Source: Bacteroidia bacterium | GTDB lineage: Bacteria > Bacteroidota > Bacteroidia > SpSt-205 | DNA: 47,450 nt | Assembly (NCBI GenBank): GCA_025054525.1 | Contig: JANWZJ010000003.1 | Coordinates: 35,072 to 82,521 of the forward strand | Reading direction: 5' to 3' | In this document: positions 1 through 7,003 of the stretch, piece by piece | How the letters are laid out: every line of letters starts with the position of its first letter | How positions within the stretch are numbered: the stretch's first letter is position 1 | The notes under the pieces: generated by a model | What the model saw: only the letters and a program-made list of their open reading frames with translations | Database searches by the model: none | Told to the model about the DNA's origin: nothing | Made by a program: the position numbers and the translations under genes

Positions 1-77
1 GTGCAGACGCCGATCGCCATGTCGGCCCCCCCGTCGCGGGGGGGCGGGCCCCCCCCCTTGGGCGGCCCCCCCGCCCC
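1..77. other. Extremely G/C-homopolymeric contig end
   Basis: These bases lie just downstream of the thyA stop and consist almost only of runs of C and G (runs of 7-9), unlike anything else in the window. They contain a perfect 8-bp stem, CCCCCCCG-TCG-CGGGGGGG, so a terminator for the thyA operon is possible. The extreme composition at the very edge of the contig also fits a sequencing or assembly artefact such as poly-G read ends. No gene is seen here. Confidence 0.5.
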
Positions 78-890
78 TCACACCGCTACGGGTGCAGGTA
101 TCGCCGGATGATGCTGATACCCCACCAGCCTCACATCTTCATGCCCGAACGCATCCAGCTCATACTTATATGGCGCAAGCTCAATCCGAGGCAAAGGATA
201 GGGTTTTCGGCTCAGCTGCAAGCGGGCTTGTTCTTCATGATTACGGTATAAATGTACATCTCCCAGCGCGAAAATCACCCGATGGGGGGTATAGTCAGCA
301 CACTGGGCTACTATATGTAGGAGCAGCGCATACGAGGCTACATTGAAGGGTAGGCCCAAAAAAGCATCCGCACTACGCTGATACACTTGAATAGAGAGTC
401 GTCGGGTATCGGGTTCGGCATAGAACTGAAAGAGCACATGACAAGGAGGGAGCCGCATTTCGTGGAGTAGGGCTACATTCCATGCAGAGACGAGCATCCG
501 GCGGCTGTAGGGGTTTTCTCGGAGGGTACGTACCACGGCGGCGAGTTGGTCATAGGCTTGGCCTTGATAGCCAGGCCAGCGGCGCCACTGATACCCGTAA
601 ATCGGACCTAAGTTCCCCTGTTCATCTGCCCATTCATCCCATATGGTAACTCCGTGCGCATGGAGATACTTTAGACTCGTATCGCCCCGCAAAAACCAGA
701 AAAGCTCGTAGAGCACGGATTTGAAGTGCACCTTTTTGGTAGTGAGAAGGGGGAAACCTTCTTCCAGGGATACATCTAACTGCACACCAAATAAACCCCG
801 CGTACCCGTACCTGTACGATCCATTCGTATAGGCGCCTCTAAAAGGCGCTGTAGAAGGTGCAGATAGCTTTCTTCGTAGCGACTTGACAT
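78..890 (-). CDS. thyA: Thymidylate synthase
   Basis: ThyA methylates dUMP to dTMP with 5,10-methylenetetrahydrofolate in the cytoplasm. The 270-residue length fits the family (about 264 in E. coli). The N-terminal RTGTGT phosphate-binding loop is at about residues 25-30. The catalytic cysteine is C150 in LPPCHVLFQFY. The QRSADAFLGLPFN block and GDVHLYRNH near the C-terminus are intact, and the protein ends in the usual APVAV. The start is the ATG at 890. It is the last gene of a minus-strand serS-glyS-thyA run, 46 bp after glyS. A loose promoter-like TAAAGTTTG lies 25 nt before the ATG (916-924), so it may also have its own promoter. The stop codon lies only 77 bp from the contig edge, but the gene is complete. 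Confidence 0.97.
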   Translation of the reverse strand: MSSRYEESYLHLLQRLLEAPIRMDRTGTGTRGLFGVQLDVSLEEGFPLLTTKKVHFKSVLYELFWFLRGDTSLKYLHAHGVTIWDEWADEQGNLGPIYGYQWRRWPGYQGQAYDQLAAVVRTLRENPYSRRMLVSAWNVALLHEMRLPPCHVLFQFYAEPDTRRLSIQVYQRSADAFLGLPFNVASYALLLHIVAQCADYTPHRVIFALGDVHLYRNHEEQARLQLSRKPYPLPRIELAPYKYELDAFGHEDVRLVGYQHHPAIPAPVAV

Positions 891-936
891 GTCTGCAGAG
901 TTAGAAAAAAGGCTTCAAACTTTATACGCATTTTAC

Positions 937-2469
937 TCACAGGGTACGCAACCACTGGGCAATATCCAGGCGCTCTTGTAGATAAGGACGCACCTGGTGC
1001 ATGGGCAGGCGAATCTGAGCAAGGCTGTCTCTATCTCGTACCGTTACTGTTTCATCTTCTAAGGTCTGCCCATCTACGGTAATAGCAAAAGGCGTACCCT
1101 TAGCGTCATAGCGACGATAGCGTCGTCCAATAGAGTCCTTCTCTTCATAGGCAGTGGGGAAATGGTAGCGCAGTTCTTCGTAGAGCAGGCGGGCTTTTTG
1201 TACAAACTCCTCTTTACGCACTAAGGGGAAAACAGCTACTTGAATAGGTGCCAAAAGTGGGTGGAGCTTGAGGATGGTACGCAGCTCTTGCCCCCCTTCG
1301 GCTGTGGGCGCCATTTCTTCGGTATAACCCTGCGAAAGGTGCGCCAGCACCACTCTGTCCAGCCCTACCGAAGTCTCTATCACATACGGCACGTAGCTTT
1401 GTCCTAAAGTCTCATCGTAGTATTCCAGTTTCTTCCCGCTATATAGAGCATGGCGAGACAGGTCATAGTCTGTTCGGGAATGAATACCTTCTAGTTCTTT
1501 GAAGCCGAAAGAAAACGCAAACTCTATATCAGTAGCCGCTTTTGCATAGTGCGCAAGGTGTTCGTGGTCTTTGAAGCGCAGGTTAGCGGGATGCAGTCCT
1601 AAATGTTCATGCCAGCGACGCCGATGGTGCTTCCAGTATTCGTACCATTCTCCTTCACTGCCCGGACGGACGAAAAACTGCATCTCCATCTGCTCAAACT
1701 CCCGCATGCGAAATGTAAACTGCCGAGCGATGATTTCATTTCGGAAGGCTTTACCTATCTGAGCTATACCAAAGGGAACTTTGAGGCGCGCGGTCTTAAG
1801 TACAAGTGGGAAATCTACGAAAATCCCTTGGGCAGTTTCTGGACGCAGATAAATATCTTGTGCCTCATCCGCTAAAGCACCCAATTGCGTTGTAAACATG
1901 AGGTGGAACTGCCGTACTGCCGTCCATTCCGTAGAACCGCTTTCAGGACAGGGAACTTTTTCTTCTACCAGTAAGCGGGAAAGGGCTTCCCAATCTTTCT
2001 GAGCCATGGCGGTATTGAGTTGAGAGCGGAGGCGCTGGGCGCGTTGGTAATCCCCATGCCGCACCAACGCCTCCTCTAAAGGTATAATGCTTTCCTTTTT
2101 ACGGAGTTTTTTCTCTGTCTCTCTGCGGGCTCTCTCCTCTAACTGCTGGGCATAATCTTCTATCAGCGTATCTACTCGGTATCGCTTTTTAGAGACCTTA
2201 TTATCTACGAGGGGGTCGTGGAAGGCTTCTACATGCCCCGAGGCTTCCCACACCCGAGGATGCATGAGAATAGCGCTATCCAAGCCTACGATATTCTCAT
2301 GAAGCTGGGTCATGGCACGCCACCAGAGGTCTGCGATTCTCCGCTTGAGCTCTGCCCCTAAGGGGCCGTAGTCATAGATACCGCCCACCCCCTCATATAT
2401 TTCACTACTAGGGAAAATAAACCCTTGCTCTTTCGCGAAGGAAGCCAACCGACTCAGCTCTACCTTCAT
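937..2469 (-). CDS. glyS: Glycyl-tRNA synthetase, alpha2 (dimeric) type
   Basis: This class II aminoacyl-tRNA synthetase charges tRNA-Gly. At 510 residues it matches the dimeric alpha2 form rather than the alpha2-beta2 form. Visible motifs are GGIYDYGPLG near the N-terminus, motif 2 (FRNEI followed by FRMREFEQME), motif 3 (ETSVGLDR) and a C-terminal anticodon-binding domain starting near LAPIQVAVFPL. Family members often have a CPxCG zinc-ribbon sequence before an FNLMF block. Here that region reads CPESG and FHLMF, so the ribbon looks degenerate. The ATG overlaps the serS stop (ATGA), so the two synthetases are translationally coupled. Confidence 0.96.
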   Translation of the reverse strand: MKVELSRLASFAKEQGFIFPSSEIYEGVGGIYDYGPLGAELKRRIADLWWRAMTQLHENIVGLDSAILMHPRVWEASGHVEAFHDPLVDNKVSKKRYRVDTLIEDYAQQLEERARRETEKKLRKKESIIPLEEALVRHGDYQRAQRLRSQLNTAMAQKDWEALSRLLVEEKVPCPESGSTEWTAVRQFHLMFTTQLGALADEAQDIYLRPETAQGIFVDFPLVLKTARLKVPFGIAQIGKAFRNEIIARQFTFRMREFEQMEMQFFVRPGSEGEWYEYWKHHRRRWHEHLGLHPANLRFKDHEHLAHYAKAATDIEFAFSFGFKELEGIHSRTDYDLSRHALYSGKKLEYYDETLGQSYVPYVIETSVGLDRVVLAHLSQGYTEEMAPTAEGGQELRTILKLHPLLAPIQVAVFPLVRKEEFVQKARLLYEELRYHFPTAYEEKDSIGRRYRRYDAKGTPFAITVDGQTLEDETVTVRDRDSLAQIRLPMHQVRPYLQERLDIAQWLRTL

Positions 2470-3734
2470 AAATAAGCCTTTTGGAGGTAGGGCTGAAGTA
2501 CAGCAGGCACGCGTATTCTGCCATCGGGCATTTGATGGGTCTCCAGTAGCGCCGCCACTATCCGCGGTAGCGCTAAAGCACTTCCATTCAAGGTATGTAC
2601 TAACTCTGTAGATTTTCCTTTGCGGTAGCGCAGTTTCATACGATACGACTGAAAGGTCTCAAAGTTGCTCACGGAGCTCACCTCTAACCAGCGCTGTTGA
2701 GCAGGGCTCCAGGCTTCTACATCGTAGGTCTTTGCCGAAGCAAAACTCATATCTCCCCCACATAAAAGCACCGTGCGATATGCCAGCTCCAGCTTATCTA
2801 CAAGCCCCTGAACGTATTCTCGCATCGCCTCTAGCACCTCATAGGAGCGTTCTGGCTGTACGATTTGTACAATCTCCACTTTATCAAACTGATGCAACCG
2901 ATTAAGCCCGCGCACGTCTTTGCCATAGGAGCCGGCTTCTCGCCGAAAACAAGGAGAATACCCGCACAGCTTGATAGGGAGTTGAGCTTCCTCTAATATT
3001 TCATCACGATAATAGTTAGTAAGGGGGACTTCAGCGGTCGGAATGAGATAAAGCTCATCTAACGGAACATAGTACATCTGTGCATCCTTATCAGGAAGTT
3101 GCCCCGTACCGAAGGCTGTATCGGTATTGACGAGGAAGGGGGGCTCCATTTCCAGGTAGCCAGCTTTTTCTGCTTCATCTAAGAAAAATTGGATGAGGGC
3201 GCGCTGGAGCTTAGCGCCATCGCCTACATAGAAAGGGAAGCCTGAACCACTCACTTTTGCACCCCGAGCGAAGTCAATCAGGCCTCTTTTTTCGGCGATT
3301 TCCCAGTGAGGTAGGCGCCCTTCTGCAGAAAGAAGAGGACGTTCGCTCTGGAAAACCACTACATTTTCTGCTGCGGAGCGCCCTTCGGGTACAGAGTCAT
3401 GAGGGGGATTCGGCAAGCGAATCAGTACTTCTTCCAGCTTAGCTTCCACTTCTTGCAGTTGCTTCTCAAGCTGCTGAATACTATCCTTGAGCGCTTGGGT
3501 CTGCTGACGAAGGGTATCAGCGCGCAAGGAGTCTTTTTCTTTTAGCGCTTGTCCAATCTGACGGGAGAGATCATTAAGAGAAGCGCGCTGATTTTGCAGG
3601 GTAGTTTGGAGCGAGCGCCTTTCAGTATCATAAGCAATAGCTTGTTCGACCAACGGAGCAGGGTCTATATCTTTCTTGGCAAGGGCTTTGATGATTTGGT
3701 CTGTCTGGGTGCGCAAACGCTGGATTTCAATCAT
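2466..3734 (-). CDS. serS: Seryl-tRNA synthetase
   Basis: SerS charges tRNA-Ser and tRNA-Sec. The first roughly 105 residues form the long coiled-coil arm that binds the tRNA variable loop. The class II core follows, with motif 2 FRREAGSYGKDVRG and a motif 3 region around NGSALALPR. The SVSNFETFQSYR block is typical of the family. The ORF track begins at a TTG at 3743, but the ATG at 3734 gives MIEIQRLR, which matches the usual SerS N-terminus. It also sits 6 nt after a TATCTTTG promoter box that covers the TTG. It is followed by glyS with a 4-nt overlap. Confidence 0.96.
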   Translation of the reverse strand: MIEIQRLRTQTDQIIKALAKKDIDPAPLVEQAIAYDTERRSLQTTLQNQRASLNDLSRQIGQALKEKDSLRADTLRQQTQALKDSIQQLEKQLQEVEAKLEEVLIRLPNPPHDSVPEGRSAAENVVVFQSERPLLSAEGRLPHWEIAEKRGLIDFARGAKVSGSGFPFYVGDGAKLQRALIQFFLDEAEKAGYLEMEPPFLVNTDTAFGTGQLPDKDAQMYYVPLDELYLIPTAEVPLTNYYRDEILEEAQLPIKLCGYSPCFRREAGSYGKDVRGLNRLHQFDKVEIVQIVQPERSYEVLEAMREYVQGLVDKLELAYRTVLLCGGDMSFASAKTYDVEAWSPAQQRWLEVSSVSNFETFQSYRMKLRYRKGKSTELVHTLNGSALALPRIVAALLETHQMPDGRIRVPAVLQPYLQKAYL

Positions 3735-3740
3735 GCCGCG

Positions 3741-3748
3741 CAAAGATA
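3741..3748 (-). promoter_or_regulatory. TAnnTTTG promoter box of serS
   Basis: The minus strand reads TATCTTTG, an exact match to the Bacteroidota -7 element, 6 nt before the serS ATG. It lies in the 20-bp gap after thiE, so serS probably starts its own transcript with almost no leader. Confidence 0.7.
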
Positions 3749-3754
3749 GAAGCC

Positions 3755-4387
3755 TTAGGCAGAGGAAAGGAGCGCCATGAGCTCGCGCCCCACTTGAACA
3801 GGGTCATCCGCCGCACAAAAAGCTGAGAGCACCGCTACCCCATGGAGTTTGGGAATAGCCTCAAAGAGCTGCTTAGCTCTTTCCAGGGTAATTCCCCCAA
3901 TCGCTATCACAGGATGAGTTATCGCTTCTACGAATGCTCTTAGTCCTTCTATCCCCAGGGGTGGATAGCCAGAGTCCTTGGAGTAAGTCTCAAACACAGG
4001 TCCTACGCCGACATAGGCTAAGGGCAGTTTGCGGATGGCTTCATACCGCTTGAGGGTATGCACCGTAGCTCCAATAAGCGCAAAGGCGGGCAAATGCTTG
4101 AGAGCTTCTTGGACAGGCATGTCAAACTCTCCCAAATGCACCCCTGTTGCCCCCACCTCTGCCGCTAAATCTACATGGTCGTTGATAATAATCTGTGTAT
4201 GATGCTTGCGAGCTAATGCAATAATTGCGCGCAGTTCTTCTAAATCCCTCTCTCGCTGAAAGTTCTTCTGACGATATTGGAGAGTAGGGATACCAGCTTG
4301 TATAGCCATTTGGGCGAGCTGGAGATGCGAATAGCGCTGCTGAAGGCTGGTATCCATAATAACATGAATACGACCCACCCGAAGCAT
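3755..4387 (-). CDS. thiE: Thiamine-phosphate synthase
   Basis: ThiE joins hydroxymethylpyrimidine diphosphate and thiazole phosphate to thiamine phosphate. The TIM-barrel markers are present in order: LQYRQKN (pyrimidine pocket), INDHVDLA, GVHLGEFD, GATVHT, GVGPVFETYSKDSG (phosphate and thiazole loop) and IAIGGIT. Length (210 residues) is normal. Two family positions differ slightly: LGQxD is LGEFD and GxSxH is GATVH. The start is ATG 4387, 3 nt after the CBS gene stop. It ends a five-gene run with the redoxin, pabA, hydrolase and CBS genes. The thiazole-branch genes thiS and thiO are 25 kb away in this window. Confidence 0.93.
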   Translation of the reverse strand: MLRVGRIHVIMDTSLQQRYSHLQLAQMAIQAGIPTLQYRQKNFQRERDLEELRAIIALARKHHTQIIINDHVDLAAEVGATGVHLGEFDMPVQEALKHLPAFALIGATVHTLKRYEAIRKLPLAYVGVGPVFETYSKDSGYPPLGIEGLRAFVEAITHPVIAIGGITLERAKQLFEAIPKLHGVAVLSAFCAADDPVQVGRELMALLSSA

Positions 4388-4390
4388 ACC

Positions 4391-5080
4391 TCAAAGACTA
4401 AGGTAGCGCAATAGCGCTTGAAGTTGGTCGCGTGCGTTTTTCTCCATGAGGAGGTCCCCATGCAGCGCCGCAATCCGATACCCCTTCCGCTCTAAAAGTT
4501 CTATGCTGCGTGCTAAGTATATGCTATTAACCTTGAGGACAATGTAAGTCTTCTGGAGGTCTTCTTCATGACGCAGAAGGTAAGCTGATAGAATCCGAAT
4601 CTCATCACTCTCTAAAATAGAGGCTATTTCTACCAGACTATAATCTCGGAGATAAGCCTCTAAAATCAGAACAGCGCCCGGCTCTTGCACTGCGCCGAGA
4701 TGGCTCCACCAGCGAACTAATGCATCGGTAGTGATGAGTCCCTGATAAAGTCCTTCTTCATCTGCAACGGCTACTTCGGGGGTTTTGTAGTTTTCCATGT
4801 GCTGGAGCGCATCATAAACGGTAGCATAAGTTGGCAGCGGTGGGATAGAGTGCCATTTTATGTCTAACAGCGAGGTCTCGGGAGACTTACGAGCGAGTTG
4901 GCGCTTAGAAAAAAGCCCTACATATTTTCCTTCCTGTGACACTATGGGCAGATGATATAGACGGGGGAAACGATGAAAGAGCTGGCGAGCTTGCGCAGCC
5001 GTAGCAGTTTCGGGCAAAAAGACCTTGCGATACCGCAAGAGATGATTAAGACTCAGACTAGGTCGGTTCATTATAGACAT
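4391..5080 (-). CDS. CBS-domain protein
   Basis: The first roughly 120 residues contain two CBS-type repeats (FHRFPRLYHLPIV...GKYVGLFSKRQL and ATVYDALQHMENYKTPEVAV...LYQGLITTDAL). Such modules usually sense adenosine nucleotides. The remaining part (about 130-229) resembles an ACT-like fold, with an IRILSAYLLRHEEDLQ...VLKVNS pattern. It has no catalytic domain, so it is likely a regulatory protein of unknown target. The start ATG lies 23 bp inside the end of the alpha/beta hydrolase gene. A near-consensus AATTTTTG lies 4 nt before that ATG and could be an internal promoter. Family proteins of this kind are common in Bacteroidota; the role is not known to me. Confidence 0.85.
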   Translation of the reverse strand: MSIMNRPSLSLNHLLRYRKVFLPETATAAQARQLFHRFPRLYHLPIVSQEGKYVGLFSKRQLARKSPETSLLDIKWHSIPPLPTYATVYDALQHMENYKTPEVAVADEEGLYQGLITTDALVRWWSHLGAVQEPGAVLILEAYLRDYSLVEIASILESDEIRILSAYLLRHEEDLQKTYIVLKVNSIYLARSIELLERKGYRIAALHGDLLMEKNARDQLQALLRYLSL

Positions 5081-5873
5081 ATCGCAAAAATTGGATTAGT
5101 AGGTTATGAAATTGTTCAGGCTGTTCCATCATGGGAGCATGACCACAGGCATCTATGAAGTGAAGCTGGGCTTGGGGAAGGAGGCGATAGAAGAGGTATG
5201 CGGCAGAGACGGGTGTAATCGTGTCGTTGAGCCCCCAGATGAGACATACGGGGACTTGAATCTCTTTGAGCCAAGGCCCTACAAACTCCCGCTGGGCATC
5301 GCGAGCGATTTTGAGAATCCGGAGGGCCTTCGCGTTATCGTTGACTAAGTTATAGACTTCGTCTATGAGTTCGGGGGTAGCATGTCGGGGATCATAGAAG
5401 GTGTAGCGTACTTTTTCGGCTACATACTCTCGGCTACTGCGGCGTGGGAAGGAACTACCCATAGTATCTTCAAACAGACCAGAGCTGCCCGTAAGCACTA
5501 AAGCTCGTACGGCTTGGGGATACTGCCGCGCTATCCGAAGGGCGAGGTGCCCTCCCAAAGAGTTGCCTATCCAGACAGCAGGGGGCAGCTTTTCTCCCTC
5601 GTAAAAGTGCCATAGATACTCTGTAAGCCCTACTAAGGAGGGAGGCACGGCAGAAACTTCATGAACAGGCAAAAAAGGCACATAAACGCTATAGGATTGT
5701 CCCAGGGCGTGGAGGGAATACTCCCAGTTGCTCAATGCCCCGAAAAGCCCATGTACTAAAATAACGGGAGGACCCTCTACCTTCCCACCCCAAGCATATG
5801 CATAAGTAGGGCGTTTCTCGGTTTTCCACTGAAGAATCGTCGTGGGCGTAAAGGTCAAGGAGGAAGGGCTCAT
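5058..5873 (-). CDS. Alpha/beta-fold hydrolase
   Basis: This is a cytoplasmic serine hydrolase of the alpha/beta superfamily, 271 residues with no signal peptide. The oxyanion segment is LVHGLFGALSNW at about 39-50. The nucleophile elbow is GNSLGG with Ser105, the acid is Asp217 in IWGLNDTITP, and the base is His245 in DACGHAPMMEQPE. The catalytic triad is therefore complete. The substrate cannot be told from sequence; C-C hydrolases, MenH-like enzymes and esterases share this layout. The start ATG at 5873 follows the pabA stop by 6 nt, and its 3' end overlaps the CBS gene. Confidence 0.92.
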   Translation of the reverse strand: MSPSSLTFTPTTILQWKTEKRPTYAYAWGGKVEGPPVILVHGLFGALSNWEYSLHALGQSYSVYVPFLPVHEVSAVPPSLVGLTEYLWHFYEGEKLPPAVWIGNSLGGHLALRIARQYPQAVRALVLTGSSGLFEDTMGSSFPRRSSREYVAEKVRYTFYDPRHATPELIDEVYNLVNDNAKALRILKIARDAQREFVGPWLKEIQVPVCLIWGLNDTITPVSAAYLFYRLLPQAQLHFIDACGHAPMMEQPEQFHNLLIQFLRYVYNEPT

Positions 5874-5879
5874 ACTCAG

Positions 5880-6494
5880 CTAAACATTATTAGGGACATT
5901 CTTAGCCGAGAGAGAAGTAAGCAGCCCGACCCACCGGGCGAGAATTTCCCTACCATGGGGACTGAGAATAGAGTCAGGATGGAACTGAAGCCCCCAGATA
6001 GGATATTCCCGGTGCCGAATCGCCATGCAGTGTCCCTCCTGATCTTGGGCTGTTATTTCCAGGACTTCGGGTACATAACTGGCATGCAAAGCATGATATA
6101 GACCGACTGGCAAAGGAGAAGGCAACCCTTCAAAAAGCTCTTCTCCATTATGGGAAATAGGGCGTTGAATACCGAATAAAGGCCTCTTCATAGGCTCTAC
6201 CTGCCCTCCAAAGCCATGGACAATGTACTGATGTCCCAGACAGATTCCCAGGATAGGTAAGTTTAGCGCAGGCGGGAACAAAGGAGGCAGTATCTCACCC
6301 AGAAGAGACGGATGGCCAGGGCCAGGACCGATAATAACCCCAGCCCACGGATAATGATATAACTCCCCTGGCATTAGATCAGTAGCTTGCCGTACCGAAA
6401 CCTGAATACCAGTCTGCACCAATAAGCTAACGATGTTGTAGGTGAAAGAGTCATAGTTATCTATGAGAAGCACATGAAGCGAAGGCTCCTTCAT
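5880..6494 (-). CDS. pabA: Anthranilate/para-aminobenzoate synthase glutamine amidotransferase component
   Basis: This class I glutamine amidotransferase (PabA/TrpG family) supplies ammonia from glutamine to a chorismate-using partner. IDNYDSFTYN at the N-terminus, the GPGPGHP loop, the nucleophile elbow GICLGHQ (Cys85) and FHPDSILSPHG (His172) are visible. The third triad residue is normally Glu (FHPES); here it is Asp174, an uncommon conservative change. No component I (pabB or trpE) lies in the window, so PabA versus TrpG cannot be decided. The presence of folP nearby makes a folate role plausible. The start ATG overlaps the upstream redoxin stop. Confidence 0.9.
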   Translation of the reverse strand: MKEPSLHVLLIDNYDSFTYNIVSLLVQTGIQVSVRQATDLMPGELYHYPWAGVIIGPGPGHPSLLGEILPPLFPPALNLPILGICLGHQYIVHGFGGQVEPMKRPLFGIQRPISHNGEELFEGLPSPLPVGLYHALHASYVPEVLEITAQDQEGHCMAIRHREYPIWGLQFHPDSILSPHGREILARWVGLLTSLSAKNVPNNV

Positions 6495-6958
6495 AGGTAT
6501 TGCAGAATAGTGGCTACTGGTGCTTCTTCTCGGAGAACCTTCTTGAGTTTGCCGCGAGCGTCGTATACGTATATAGTAGGAGCAACGCTATAGCCGAAGA
6601 AGTGATCAAACTTGAAATCTTTATCCCGCAGCACATAGGTAGAAGGGACGCCCTTGAGATACTTTTCTCGGAAGTTCTGTAAGGCTTCTACAGCTTCTGT
6701 AGATACCCACATGAGCTGAATCCCCTTCAGCGAAGCACTCTCTTTCTGAAAGAAAGAGGCTTGTTTTTGACAGTGGTCGCAGTGCGGATCAAAGAATACC
6801 ACAATAATGCCTCGTTCTGGCTTGGGTAGGTCCTTGTCGGTGAAAGATTTACCATCTAAGGTATAAAAAAGAAATTTGGGGAACTCTTGAGCGGGTGGAT
6901 ATTTTTCGGGCTGCGCCAAGAGCGTCAGCGGAAGGATAGCCCATGCCAACCTTTTCAT
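6491..6958 (-). CDS. Secreted thioredoxin-like (TlpA/redoxin) protein
   Basis: A short signal peptide (MKRLAWAILPLTLLAQ) precedes a redoxin domain of about 135 residues. The redox motif is CDHC (Cys60, Cys63) after VVFFDPH. The cis-proline loop is SVAPTIYV near residue 130. It is therefore likely a periplasmic or envelope thiol-disulfide protein or a peroxiredoxin-like reductase. It heads the pabA-hydrolase-CBS-thiE run and overlaps pabA by 4 nt. The ATG at 6958 is 7 nt after a TATCTTTG box. The partner reductase is not in the window. Confidence 0.9.
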   Translation of the reverse strand: MKRLAWAILPLTLLAQPEKYPPAQEFPKFLFYTLDGKSFTDKDLPKPERGIIVVFFDPHCDHCQKQASFFQKESASLKGIQLMWVSTEAVEALQNFREKYLKGVPSTYVLRDKDFKFDHFFGYSVAPTIYVYDARGKLKKVLREEAPVATILQYL

Positions 6959-6965
6959 ACTAAGC

Positions 6966-6973
6966 CAAAGATA
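6966..6973 (-). promoter_or_regulatory. TAnnTTTG promoter box of the redoxin operon
   Basis: The minus strand reads TATCTTTG, 7 nt before the redoxin ATG. It faces the transporter promoter box, which starts 17 bp to the right on the other strand. Confidence 0.7.
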
Positions 6974-6990
6974 GCAAAAATCTTGCCTAC

Positions 6991-6998
6991 TACATTTG
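6991..6998 (+). promoter_or_regulatory. TAnnTTTG promoter box of the NSS transporter
   Basis: The plus strand reads TACATTTG, 5 nt before the GTG at 7004. The box supports this GTG over the ATG at 6887 in the ORF track, which lies inside the divergent redoxin gene. Confidence 0.7.
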
Positions 6999-7003
6999 TA
7001 GCG

